Source: Allopusillimonas sp048270225 (GTDB lineage: Bacteria; Pseudomonadota; Gammaproteobacteria; Burkholderiales; Burkholderiaceae_B). Taken from it: 64,000 nt of DNA. Where the stretch lies: positions 317,034 through 381,033 of the forward strand of contig JBLWTG010000006.1 of the NCBI GenBank assembly GCA_048270225.1. Reading direction: 5' to 3'. The translations under genes and the position numbers were made by a program. Under the pieces are notes generated by a model. That model was not told the DNA's origin and did no database searches. It saw only the letters and a program-made list of their open reading frames with translations. Position 1 is the first letter of the stretch. The number at the start of each line of letters is the position of its first letter. Shown here piece by piece: positions 8,934 to 17,289 of the stretch.

Positions 8934-10226
8934 ATGCTTGAACGTCTATTTCAGCTGAAAGCGCACGGCACAACGAGCAGGACCGAAATTCTGGCCGGCC
9001 TGACCACGTTCCTGACCATGTCCTACATCATCTTTGTCAATCCCGACATTCTGTCGACCACGGGCATGGACAAGAGCGCTGTCTTTGTTGCAACCTGTCT
9101 GGCCGCGGCGCTGGGCACGCTCATCATGGCCTTTCTGGCCAACTGGCCCATCGGCATGGCCCCCGGCATGGGCTTGAACGCATTCTTTGCATTCACCGTC
9201 GTGGGCAGCATGGGCTATAGCTGGCAGCAGGCGCTGGGAGCTGTCTTTATATCGGGCGTCATCTTTGTCCTCCTGACCGTGACCGGAGTGCGGTCCTGGC
9301 TGATCGAGGGCATTCCCAAATCGCTGCGCTCAGCCATCGCCGCGGGCATCGGGCTGTTTCTGGCCATCATCGCGCTGGGCAGCGCCGGCATTGTGGTCGC
9401 CAACCCCGCCACCAAGGTCGGGCTTGGCGATCTTACCTCTGCTCCTGCCCTGTTTGCCATGCTGGGCTTTTTCATTATTGCGGGACTGGACGCGCTCAAA
9501 GTGCGAGGCGCCATTCTGATCGGCATCCTGGTGGTTACCGTGCTGTCCATTCTCACCGGCAACAGCCCGTTCTACGGGGTTGTCTCCGCACCGCCCAGCC
9601 TGCTTCCCACACTGATGCAACTGGATATCATGGGTGCGCTGAGCACCGGCTTTGTACATGTGATCCTGGTGTTTGTGCTGGTCGAGGTTTTTGACGCGAC
9701 CGGAACCATGATAGGCGTGGCAACCCGCGCCGGGCTGATACAGGAAGGCAGGCCCAATCGTCTGGGCCGCGCCCTGCTGGCCGACAGCACAGCCATTGTG
9801 GCCGGCTCATTCCTGGGCACCAGCAGTACGACGGCGTATATAGAAAGCGCCTCGGGCGTGCAGGCCGGCGGCCGTACCGGCCTGACCGCGCTGACCATCG
9901 CCATTCTGTTCCTGCTCTCGCTCTTCCTGGCGCCATTGGCCGGGGCCGTGCCTGCCTATGCCACCGCACCCGCCCTGCTCTACGTCGCCGGCCTGATGCT
10001 GCGGGAAATCGTCCATGTCGACTGGCAGGACATCACAGAATCCACACCGGCGGCCCTGACCGCCATTGCGATGCCGTTTACCTATTCGATCGCCAATGGT
10101 CTGGCCTTCGGCTTCATCAGCTACGTTGTGCTCAAGGCCGTCACCGGGCGATTTCGCGACATCCACATGGCCACCTTGCTGGTGGCCGTGCTGTTTGTCA
10201 TCAAATACGCCTTCTTTCCCGACTAG
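8934..10226 (+). CDS. NCS2 family permease, AzgA-like (purine base uptake)
   Basis: 430 residues, about 12 membrane segments. The AzgA/GhxP-type start (MLERLFQLKAHGTTSRTE) and the motifs ILAGLTTFLTMSYIIFVNP and GMGLNAFFAF mark the hypoxanthine/guanine/adenine proton-symporter group, but the substrate is not decidable. The ATG at 8934 is chosen over one at 8922 because GGGGAGA at 8924-8930 serves it and the protein then begins like its homologues. A strong terminator lies 72 bases downstream. Confidence 0.88.
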   Translation: MLERLFQLKAHGTTSRTEILAGLTTFLTMSYIIFVNPDILSTTGMDKSAVFVATCLAAALGTLIMAFLANWPIGMAPGMGLNAFFAFTVVGSMGYSWQQALGAVFISGVIFVLLTVTGVRSWLIEGIPKSLRSAIAAGIGLFLAIIALGSAGIVVANPATKVGLGDLTSAPALFAMLGFFIIAGLDALKVRGAILIGILVVTVLSILTGNSPFYGVVSAPPSLLPTLMQLDIMGALSTGFVHVILVFVLVEVFDATGTMIGVATRAGLIQEGRPNRLGRALLADSTAIVAGSFLGTSSTTAYIESASGVQAGGRTGLTALTIAILFLLSLFLAPLAGAVPAYATAPALLYVAGLMLREIVHVDWQDITESTPAALTAIAMPFTYSIANGLAFGFISYVVLKAVTGRFRDIHMATLLVAVLFVIKYAFFPD

Positions 10227-10297
10227 CTCCCCAGGCGCCGCAGCCGCTGCAACGGCATCCCAAAGGCGTTACACTGGTGTTTCAAACTATCCAGAAC

Positions 10298-10329
10298 AAG
10301 CGGCTATGCAGGCCGCTTTTTCTATTTTT
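10298..10329 (+). terminator. Rho-independent terminator in front of thioredoxin
   Basis: Perfect 7-bp stem (10298-10304 with 10312-10318), 7-base loop, then TTTCTATTTTT. It ends 11 bases before the thioredoxin ATG, with only the AGGGGC ribosome site in between. Confidence 0.85.
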
Positions 10330-10340
10330 CAGGGGCATTT

Positions 10341-10724
10341 ATGAGCACCATCGATCTCGATAAAGACAGTTTCCAGTCCGCAGTAGAAGACGGCAAGCCG
10401 CTGGTCATCGACTTCTGGGCGCCCTGGTGCGGGCCATGCCGCAATTTTGCGCCGGTATTCGAAAGCGCCGCCGAACAGCACGACGACATCACCTTCGCCA
10501 AGGTGAACACCGAAGAGCAGCAGGAGCTGGCCGCGGCCTTGAACATTCGCTCCATCCCCACGCTCATGGTGTTCCGGGAACAGGTACTGCTGTTTTCGCA
10601 GGCCGGGGCACTGTCCGCATCCCAGCTCGAAGAGCTGATCGGTCAGGTACAGGGCCTGGACATGGCCCAGGTTCACGCCGAAATTGCGGCGCAGCAGGAA
10701 GAAGGCGGCCAGGCGGCACAATAA
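10341..10724 (+). CDS. Thioredoxin
   Basis: Cytosolic disulfide reductase. It has 127 residues, with active site WCGPC at C30/C33 and the cis-proline loop RSIPTLM. The last 20 or so residues (Gln/Glu/Ala-rich) extend beyond the 108-residue E. coli TrxA core. AGGGGC lies 4-9 bases before the ATG. The intrinsic terminator just upstream means its mRNA must either start at or before that hairpin or come from read-through of the permease transcript. Whether it is the main or a secondary thioredoxin cannot be said from this window. Confidence 0.93.
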   Translation: MSTIDLDKDSFQSAVEDGKPLVIDFWAPWCGPCRNFAPVFESAAEQHDDITFAKVNTEEQQELAAALNIRSIPTLMVFREQVLLFSQAGALSASQLEELIGQVQGLDMAQVHAEIAAQQEEGGQAAQ

Positions 10725-10734
10725 CACCGGCTAC

Positions 10735-10756
10735 GCCGGCGCTTCAGGGCGCCGGC
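10735..10756 (+). terminator. GC-rich hairpin after thioredoxin
   Basis: Perfect 8-bp GC stem (10735-10742 with 10749-10756) and 6-base loop, 11 bases after the stop codon. There is no T-run, so terminator function is tentative. Confidence 0.4.
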
Positions 10757-10896
10757 AGCCTGCGCGCCCATGCCGGATATTGGGTATAGAATGTGAGCCT
10801 TCCGTAAGCACACTGCATGCGCACATGCCATGCCCATCCTGATATGCGCCGGTCAGGCCTGCAGCGTTGCCAACCGTTTTACGCCACGTTGCAGCA

Positions 10897-12396
10897 ATGA
10901 CCCACGCTACACAGACACCCTCCTTCACTCACGCAGAAGTACGCGCTGTCGTCACGGGCCTGATGCTCACCATCCTGCTCGGAGCGCTTGACCAGACCAT
11001 TGTCTCGGTCGCCTTGCCAAAAATGGGCGCCGACCTGGGCAATGTGGGACTGCTGGCCTGGGTGGTGTCCGGATACCTGATCGCAGTCGCGGTCAGTACA
11101 CCCATCTACGGAAAGCTGGGCGATCTGTACGGGCGGCGCGTGATGCTGTCCTGGGCACTCACCATTTTCCTGGTTGCATCGGTAGGCTGTGCCCTGGCGC
11201 CCTCCATGCAGGTGCTGGTGGGCGCGCGCATATTGCAGGGTCTGGGCGGCGGCGGCATTATTTCCTTGTCCCAGGCCATCATTGCGGACGTCGTATCCCC
11301 GCGCGAACGCGGCCGCTACCAGGGCTACATCAGTGCCGCCTTTGCCATTGCCAGCGTGTCGGGTCCATTGCTGGGTGGTGTGCTGACGTCCTATCTTTCC
11401 TGGCGATGGGTCTTCTGGATCAATCTGCCGCTTGCAGCCGCCGCCATTTTCATCTCCAGGCGCACGCTGGCGCGCCTGCATACCCCACGTATCAAGCGGC
11501 CTGTCGACTACCCCGGCGCGCTGCTCATGACGCTGGCGCTGAGCCCCCTGCTCATAGCCATTACCCGTGCCGGGCAAGGCACGCCATGGCTGGATCCGAT
11601 CAACCAGCAAATGCTGGCCGCCACCGTGATCGCCATCGCGCTGTTTCTCTGGCAGGAAAAGCGCGCCGTCGAGCCTATCGTGCCGCTGGGGCTGTTCCGC
11701 AACCGCACCGTGTCACTGTCCTGTGCCGTGATGTTCTTCGCCTTCATTGTCATCGTTGCCCTGTCCGTCCTGATTCCGCTGCGCGCCCAGATGGTATTGG
11801 GCATCCGCGCCGACGAAGCGGCACTGCAACTGGTGCCTTTTTCGCTGGGCATTCCGACCGGGGCCTATATCGGCGGCCAGCTTGCCTCGCGCACAGGGCG
11901 GTTCAAACCTATACAGCTGTGCGGCGCAGTACTTGTCCCCATTGCCTTGCTGGGCCTGGTTTTCATTGAGCCTCATGCAATAATCGCCACGCTGCTGTGC
12001 CTTGCCGCCACAGGCCTGAGCATCGGCCTGCAGCTTCCGACCTCTACCGTCGGCGTGCAGAACGCGGTACCGCAACGCCACATCGGTATTGCCACGGCCG
12101 TCATTGCCTTCTGTCGCTCGCTGGGCGCTGCGATAGGCGTGGCCGTGCTGATGGCCGTGCTGATGTCCGCATTGCACGAGCCCGGCGCCGCCCAGTCAGG
12201 CGCGGACATCATCAAGGAAATGCTGGGCAATGCCGGCGCGGGCGACATCCAGCCGGATCCCGCATTGCTGATGCCAGCGCAGAACGCCTTTCATAAAGTA
12301 TTTACGCTTATGACCATCATGGCCTGCCTGCCCATTGTGCTGACGCTGATGCTTCGCAACGAAGTGCTGGGCGAGGCCCAGCCGCAGGCAAAATAG
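10897..12396 (+). CDS. MFS drug-efflux permease, DHA2 (EmrB/QacA) family
   Basis: 499 residues with about 14 hydrophobic segments. The proton-antiporter motifs fit: LDQTIVSVALPKM in TM1 and GKLGDLYGRR (motif A) after TM2. The likely role is proton-driven export of hydrophobic or cationic drugs. The ATG at 10897 is preferred; a TTG at 10867 would add ten residues. No periplasmic adaptor (EmrA) or outer-membrane gene adjoins it, so it is probably a single-component pump. It converges on yigZ. Confidence 0.88.
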   Translation: MTHATQTPSFTHAEVRAVVTGLMLTILLGALDQTIVSVALPKMGADLGNVGLLAWVVSGYLIAVAVSTPIYGKLGDLYGRRVMLSWALTIFLVASVGCALAPSMQVLVGARILQGLGGGGIISLSQAIIADVVSPRERGRYQGYISAAFAIASVSGPLLGGVLTSYLSWRWVFWINLPLAAAAIFISRRTLARLHTPRIKRPVDYPGALLMTLALSPLLIAITRAGQGTPWLDPINQQMLAATVIAIALFLWQEKRAVEPIVPLGLFRNRTVSLSCAVMFFAFIVIVALSVLIPLRAQMVLGIRADEAALQLVPFSLGIPTGAYIGGQLASRTGRFKPIQLCGAVLVPIALLGLVFIEPHAIIATLLCLAATGLSIGLQLPTSTVGVQNAVPQRHIGIATAVIAFCRSLGAAIGVAVLMAVLMSALHEPGAAQSGADIIKEMLGNAGAGDIQPDPALLMPAQNAFHKVFTLMTIMACLPIVLTLMLRNEVLGEAQPQAK

Positions 12397-12432
12397 CCTG
12401 GCCAGCAGCCGACGAATGTCCGGCAGGGTTAT

Positions 12433-12453
12433 GCGCTGCGTCAGCCGCAGCGC
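12433..12453. terminator. Hairpin between convergent MFS and yigZ genes
   Basis: Perfect 8-bp stem (12433-12440 with 12446-12453) and 5-base loop. It contains the yigZ stop codon (12441-12443). No T-run; role inferred from position. Confidence 0.4.
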
Positions 12454-13037
12454 CGCCAATCGCCCTGCCCGCGCGTCAGATTGGTGAACAGCACAGCCAG
12501 GTCGCCTTCCTGGCTGCGGACAACGGCCAGTTGCCAGCGCACCCCCGTCGCATCGAACGTTTCATCAATCAGGCGCGCACCGTGTCCAAGCAGTCGCGCG
12601 CGCACGACCGCCATCTCGGTAAAGCCACAACGGCAATCGATCATGATCTCGTCGACAATCTCGATCTTGTCGGCCAGACGCAGACATTGCGCCGCCGTGC
12701 CGCCGTAGGCGCGGATCAGTCCGCCCGTTCCCAGTTTGATGCCGCCGAACCAGCGCACCACAAGGACCGCGACACGATCGCACTGCTGGCCGTCTATGGC
12801 CTGCAGAATGGGCCGCCCGGCCGTTCCGCCAGGCTCGCCATCGTCGCTGAAGCGGTATTCCTGGCCGATGCGATACGCCCAGCAATTGTGGCTCGCATCG
12901 GCCACGCTATGCGATGCGATGAAATCGAGCGCCTCGTCCGGCGTCTGCGCGGTATCCGCCAGAACCATATAACGGCTCTTGCGGATATCCTCCTGATAGC
13001 GCGCCGGCCCTGCAAGCGTATAGCGTACCGCGCTCAC
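12441..13037 (-). CDS. yigZ: YigZ/IMPACT family protein (UPF0029)
   Basis: 198 residues. The N-terminal Impact domain is clear from SRYMVLADTA, SDDGEPGGTAGRPIL and VVRWFGGIKLGTGGLIRAYGG, followed by the small C-terminal DUF1949-type domain. Eukaryotic IMPACT is a translation regulator; the bacterial role is not settled. The start is GTG at 13037, with GAGG overlapping the stop of the upstream ABC-F gene 7 bases away, so the two form an operon and may be coupled. Confidence 0.9.
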   Translation of the reverse strand: MSAVRYTLAGPARYQEDIRKSRYMVLADTAQTPDEALDFIASHSVADASHNCWAYRIGQEYRFSDDGEPGGTAGRPILQAIDGQQCDRVAVLVVRWFGGIKLGTGGLIRAYGGTAAQCLRLADKIEIVDEIMIDCRCGFTEMAVVRARLLGHGARLIDETFDATGVRWQLAVVRSQEGDLAVLFTNLTRGQGDWRRCG

Positions 13038-13044
13038 ACCGGCC

Positions 13045-14646
13045 TCAGGCCGCGATGCCCCGTGAGGAGAGGTAGTCGTCGTAGCTGCCCTGGTAATCGA
13101 GTATCTGCCCGTCAGGCATGATTTCGATCACGCGCGTCGCCAGGCCCGAGACGAATTCCCGGTCGTGCGAGACAAACACCAGCGTGCCCTTGTACAGCTC
13201 AAGCGCAAACTGCAGCGACTCAATGGACTCCATATCCAGGTGATTGGTGGGCTCGTCCAGCAGCATGACGTTGTGCCGGCCCAGCATCAGGCGCCCGAAG
13301 CTCAGACGGTTTTTTTCGCCGCCCGACAGGACGTTGACCTCTTTGCCGATTTCATCGCCCGAGAACAGCAGTCTGCCCATCACGGACCGCATGGCCTGGT
13401 CATCGTCGCCCGCCTGCCGGTAATCGGACAGCCAGTCGAACAGGTTCTTGCTGGAATCGAACTGATCGGAGACGTCTTGCGCCATATAGCCCAGGTCCGC
13501 GCTGTCTGACCATTTGACGCTGCCGCTGTCGGGCTGCAGGTCCAGCGCCAGCATGCGCAGCAGCGTCGTCTTGCCCACGCCGTTGGCGCCGATGATGGCC
13601 ACCTTCTGGCCCGCCTCTATCATGGCCGAAAACGGCTTGATGACAGGCTGGTCGTAGGACTTGGCAATGTTTTCGACCGTAACGGCCAGGCGATGCAGCA
13701 CCTTGGCCTGCTCGAAGCGGATATAGGGATTCTGTCGCGACGAGGGCTTGACCTCGACAGCCTCGGCCTTGATGCGGTCGATCTGCTTGAGGCGGGAGGT
13801 TGCCTGGCGCGCCTTGGATTTATTGGCGGAAAACCGTCGCACAAAATCCTGCAGCTCCGCGACGCGTTCCTTGGCCTTGGCATTGGCCGAGTTCAGGCGC
13901 TCCCTGGCCTGGGTCGAAGCCAGCATGTAGTCGTCGTAGTTACCGGGATAAATGCGCAATTCGCGATAGTCCAGATCAGCCATGTGCGTGCAGACCTGGT
14001 TCAGGAAATGCCTGTCGTGGCTGATGATGATCATCGTGCTCTGGTAGCTGTTGAGCACGTCTTCGAGCCAGCGTATGGTGTTGATGTCCAGATTATTGGT
14101 GGGCTCGTCCAGCAGCAGTACGTCGGGATTCGAAAACAGGGCCTGCGCCAGCAGCACGCGCAGCTTCCAGCCCGGCGCGATCTCGCTCATGGGCAGGCTG
14201 TGCTGCTCTACCGGAAACTCCAGCCCGAGCAGCAGCTCACCCGCACGCGCCTCGGCCGTATAGCCGTCATATTCGGCAAACTTGGCCTCGAGATCGGCGG
14301 CACGCATGTAATCCTCTTCCGAGGCATCCGGATTGGCATAGATGGCATCGCGCTCTGCCATGACCTGCCACATTTCCTCGTGACCCATCAGCACGACATC
14401 GAGCACCCGTTCGTCTTCATATGCGAACTGGTCCTGGCGCAGCTTGCCCAGGCGCACTCCTGGCTCCAGCGAGACGTTGCCGCCGCTGGGCTCCAGGTCG
14501 CCACCTATGATTTTCATGAAGGTGGACTTGCCCGAGCCGTTGGCGCCGATCAGGCCATAGCGGTTGCCCTCGCCGAATTTGACGCTGACATTCTCGAATA
14601 AAGGCTTGGGGCCAAATTGTATGGTTAGGTTCGCAGTGGAGATCAC
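13045..14646 (-). CDS. ybiT: ABC-F type ATPase, YbiT subfamily
   Basis: Soluble protein of two ABC ATPase domains with no membrane part; 533 residues. ABC-F proteins act on the ribosome. Walker A motifs are GANGSGKST and GANGVGKTT; the second signature is LSGGEKNRLSFGRLML. In the first domain the signature is replaced by IAPGWKLRVLLAQAL, as in E. coli YbiT, which fixes the subfamily. The linker helices between the domains (about residues 240-300) are charged and Arg/Lys-rich. The start is GTG at 14646; no strong ribosome site is visible. A 20-bp palindrome lies 27-46 bases upstream. Confidence 0.92.
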   Translation of the reverse strand: MISTANLTIQFGPKPLFENVSVKFGEGNRYGLIGANGSGKSTFMKIIGGDLEPSGGNVSLEPGVRLGKLRQDQFAYEDERVLDVVLMGHEEMWQVMAERDAIYANPDASEEDYMRAADLEAKFAEYDGYTAEARAGELLLGLEFPVEQHSLPMSEIAPGWKLRVLLAQALFSNPDVLLLDEPTNNLDINTIRWLEDVLNSYQSTMIIISHDRHFLNQVCTHMADLDYRELRIYPGNYDDYMLASTQARERLNSANAKAKERVAELQDFVRRFSANKSKARQATSRLKQIDRIKAEAVEVKPSSRQNPYIRFEQAKVLHRLAVTVENIAKSYDQPVIKPFSAMIEAGQKVAIIGANGVGKTTLLRMLALDLQPDSGSVKWSDSADLGYMAQDVSDQFDSSKNLFDWLSDYRQAGDDDQAMRSVMGRLLFSGDEIGKEVNVLSGGEKNRLSFGRLMLGRHNVMLLDEPTNHLDMESIESLQFALELYKGTLVFVSHDREFVSGLATRVIEIMPDGQILDYQGSYDDYLSSRGIAA

Positions 14647-14672
14647 AGAGGTGTATTCGCGTTAATGAGTCA

Positions 14673-14692
14673 GTTAAACCGTTTAGTTTAAC
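14673..14692. promoter_or_regulatory. A/T-rich palindrome upstream of ybiT
   Basis: Perfect inverted repeat GTTAAAC-N6-GTTTAAC, with a nested 11-bp palindrome TAAACcGTTTA. It lies between the LD-carboxypeptidase stop and the ybiT start. Candidate operator or promoter element; no regulator is known. Confidence 0.4.
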
Positions 14693-14722
14693 AAGCTGCG
14701 GACAACCCTGCAGACACCGGGC

Positions 14723-15736
14723 CTAGTGCTGATGCTCGTCCAACACCAGATGCGCCATACCCTGCTCTGTGGCGATACCGACCTTGCGGCCGATCGGCAG
14801 CGTCGCCTTGACCTTGACGTGCCCATAGGGCAAACCGGTCACGATCGGCACTTTGACGTTGGCTCGCAGCCATGCGACGACCGAAGGCATATCGTAGCCG
14901 TTGTCATGCTGGCCAAGACGGTATTCGCTGAAGCGACCCAGCACAATGGCTTTCTGGCGCTGCAATATGCCTGCATGCATCAACTGGAGCAGCATGCGCT
15001 CCACACGGAAGGGATGCTCGGCGATATCTTCAAGAAAAAGAATGCCCCCGCGGATCTTGGGCATATAGGGCGTTCCGATCAGGGAAGCGACCATGGCCAG
15101 GTTACCTCCCCACAACACTCCACGGGCATCGACGGGATCGGCGTCCTGTGATTCAAAGCCCAGGACTTCGAGCTCGCCCCGCATGGCCTCTCCGAACAGC
15201 GCAGCCATCAGGTCATCCATTCTGGGGCCACCGAAATCAAACACCGCCGTCGGACCGGCATAGCTCGGCGCGCCAGTGCGAGCCAGCAAGGCCAGATTGA
15301 AAACCGTGAAATCACTCTGGCCAATGAAAGTCTTGCCGCTGTCGGCCACGGCTTCCCAGTCGATGAGGTGCAGCAGCCGGCTCAGGCCGTATCCGCCGCG
15401 CGTCGCCATGACGATGGGATGCTTTTGCTTGAGCGCGCGGGCAATGGCGGCAAGCCGTTGCTTGTCTGTGCCGGCAAACCGTTCATGCACGGCCAGCGCG
15501 GTACGGTCCACCACAGTGCGAAAGCCCAGTTTTGTCAGACGCACCCTGGCCTTGTCCAACGTTTTGGGATCGGCCACGGCGCCGGAAGGAGAAATCAGGT
15601 AAATCCCGGACGGCGTCTGATGACGGTGCGTGTGCACGCCCGAGGTGTGACGGCTGCCATCGTCGACACCCTCGCTGTGGTCGTGAGAATGCTCGTCAGG
15701 ATGGTGTGTATGTTTGCTGTGCTGCGCTCTTGCCAT
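14723..15736 (-). CDS. ldcA: LD-carboxypeptidase, peptidase family S66
   Basis: Cytosolic peptidase that trims the D-alanine from murein tetrapeptides during recycling. It has 337 residues. The Ser-Glu-His triad is visible: Ser in IGQSDF, Glu in ILFLEDIAE and His in GLPYGHVKVKATLPIG. Catalytic-domain features begin at GIYLISPSG (about residue 44). The first 40 residues are unusual: 11 His (H6, H9, H11, H12, H16, H18, H20, H30, H35, H37, H39) mixed with Asp/Glu, which looks like a metal-binding extension. Followed by ybiT on the same strand. Confidence 0.88.
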   Translation of the reverse strand: MARAQHSKHTHHPDEHSHDHSEGVDDGSRHTSGVHTHRHQTPSGIYLISPSGAVADPKTLDKARVRLTKLGFRTVVDRTALAVHERFAGTDKQRLAAIARALKQKHPIVMATRGGYGLSRLLHLIDWEAVADSGKTFIGQSDFTVFNLALLARTGAPSYAGPTAVFDFGGPRMDDLMAALFGEAMRGELEVLGFESQDADPVDARGVLWGGNLAMVASLIGTPYMPKIRGGILFLEDIAEHPFRVERMLLQLMHAGILQRQKAIVLGRFSEYRLGQHDNGYDMPSVVAWLRANVKVPIVTGLPYGHVKVKATLPIGRKVGIATEQGMAHLVLDEHQH

Positions 15737-15819
15737 GGCCCGCTACGCCTGAAATGGTTGATATGAAACAGGGGTAATAGTAATACAAGGCATTGCAGGC
15801 CAAGGCAGCGTCTTGCCGC

Positions 15820-16356
15820 TCAACGCTGCCGCTGGCGACGCTCGCGAAAAAAAAGACGCAGCATATCACCGCATTCCTGGGCCAGCAGGCCGCCCATCAC
15901 CCTCGTGTGATGATTCAATCGTTGCTCATCATGCAGGCTGACCACGCTGCCGCAGGCACCCGTCTTGGGATCGGACGCACCAAAAACCACACAGTCCAGC
16001 CGTGCATGCATCATTGCGCCCATGCACATCACGCAAGGTTCCAGGGTCACATACAAGCGTGCACCGGGCAGGCGGTAATTGCCCACGCTGGCGGCAGCCT
16101 GGCGCAGGGCCACGATTTCCGCATGGGCACTGGGATCGCTGTCTGAAATGGTTCGGTTATAGCCTTGCCCGATGACCGTGCCGGCCGCATCCACGACAAC
16201 CGCGCCCACAGGCACTTCGCCGGCATCGCGGGCAATGAGCGCCTGCGCCAACGCCTGGCGCATGGCTGCCGTGTCTTCATCGGAAAACACAGGCTCAGGC
16301 GCTGCTGTCTGGGCGGCCTGATCCATATCAGGCAAATGCGATTGCGACACGGCCAT
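15820..16356 (-). CDS. tadA: tRNA-specific adenosine deaminase TadA
   Basis: Zinc enzyme that converts A34 to inosine in tRNA-Arg(ACG). It has 178 residues. The zinc site is HAEIVAL plus EPCVMCMGAM. The ATG at 16356 overlaps the stop of the upstream HAD gene (TGATG), and translation from there gives the normal family length; a longer open frame upstream overlaps that gene and is rejected. The C-terminus is Arg-rich (FFRERRQRQR). Confidence 0.93.
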   Translation of the reverse strand: MAVSQSHLPDMDQAAQTAAPEPVFSDEDTAAMRQALAQALIARDAGEVPVGAVVVDAAGTVIGQGYNRTISDSDPSAHAEIVALRQAAASVGNYRLPGARLYVTLEPCVMCMGAMMHARLDCVVFGASDPKTGACGSVVSLHDEQRLNHHTRVMGGLLAQECGDMLRLFFRERRQRQR

Positions 16357-17207
16357 CAACCACGATAAATGCGGCTGTTCAGCGCAATACGGCCTGCCAG
16401 GCTTTCGACAGCCTCTTCCAGCCACTGATATAGCTCGGCCTCGTCGTCGTAGCGCGCCTGATTCAGGTTGGATACCCTGCCTTCCTGAATAAACCCCCAG
16501 GCCCGACTGCGTTTGTCGCGGTGGCGCGGGTCCCACACCCCAAAGGCCACGCCCCCCGAACGCCGTATCAGCGAGAAGCAGGGAATGTCCGTGTAGCCAT
16601 CGCCCACGAAAATCATCTGTTCAAAAGGAACACGCAGCTTTTCAGCCGGCACCTTGCGATTGACCTCGAACGGCTTGCTGCGCGAATGCGCGCCGATGAT
16701 GCCTTTCTGGATATGAAAAAGGTAGCGGGTCTTGTCGGTAAAACTCACAATGCGTTTGGGAAAGTGAATTCCGCCCTGTCCGGCTTCGTAAACGAACTCG
16801 GAGGCCCAGATATCGGTGAATTCATGAGCAATAGGCGTACTGCGAACCACATCGCCTATACCGCTGGTAATCAGGTAGAACTCCAGCTGCACCTGAGGGT
16901 GATGCTCCCGTACCATGGCACGCAAACGGCTGAACAGGCTTTGCACACCGGAATGCAGGGGCAGGCGCTTTCCCCAATCCTGCAGGCGTGCCTGGGTGAT
17001 CGACCCATGCGTTCGCGCGCGCGACAGCTCTATCATCTGATAGAGGTAGGCGGGTACCGGATCCCAGTCGTGCTCATTGAGCAGAGGGCCTACATCGTGC
17101 GCCCAGAATCTTTCGACATCCACGCCGATATCGGCCAGAAAGCCGGACGTGCTGTCTGGCGCAAGCGTGTCGTCAAAATCGAAAACCAGTGCAATGACAT
17201 CGGACAT
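16356..17207 (-). CDS. HAD family hydrolase
   Basis: 283 residues. Haloacid-dehalogenase signature DFDDTL at residues 10-15 (nucleophile D10, acid/base D12), motif II Ser/Thr region YLITSG, and motif IV FVGDGYTDIPCF. Likely a phosphatase; substrate unknown. It overlaps tadA by one base (TGATG), suggesting co-expression. GAGG lies about 8 bases before the ATG. Confidence 0.85.
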   Translation of the reverse strand: MSDVIALVFDFDDTLAPDSTSGFLADIGVDVERFWAHDVGPLLNEHDWDPVPAYLYQMIELSRARTHGSITQARLQDWGKRLPLHSGVQSLFSRLRAMVREHHPQVQLEFYLITSGIGDVVRSTPIAHEFTDIWASEFVYEAGQGGIHFPKRIVSFTDKTRYLFHIQKGIIGAHSRSKPFEVNRKVPAEKLRVPFEQMIFVGDGYTDIPCFSLIRRSGGVAFGVWDPRHRDKRSRAWGFIQEGRVSNLNQARYDDEAELYQWLEEAVESLAGRIALNSRIYRG

Positions 17208-17289
17208 GTATGAGCCTCTGGATAGGCCGGGACACCGGCCAGAATACGGGAAACAACAGAAGTGTAACGCCTGGCCGCTCTCGGCCGGA

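Noticed and set aside
16357..16536. Longer N-terminus for tadA
   Set aside because: It would overlap the HAD gene by 180 bases and encodes no family sequence; the ATG at 16356 with TGATG overlap gives the usual length.
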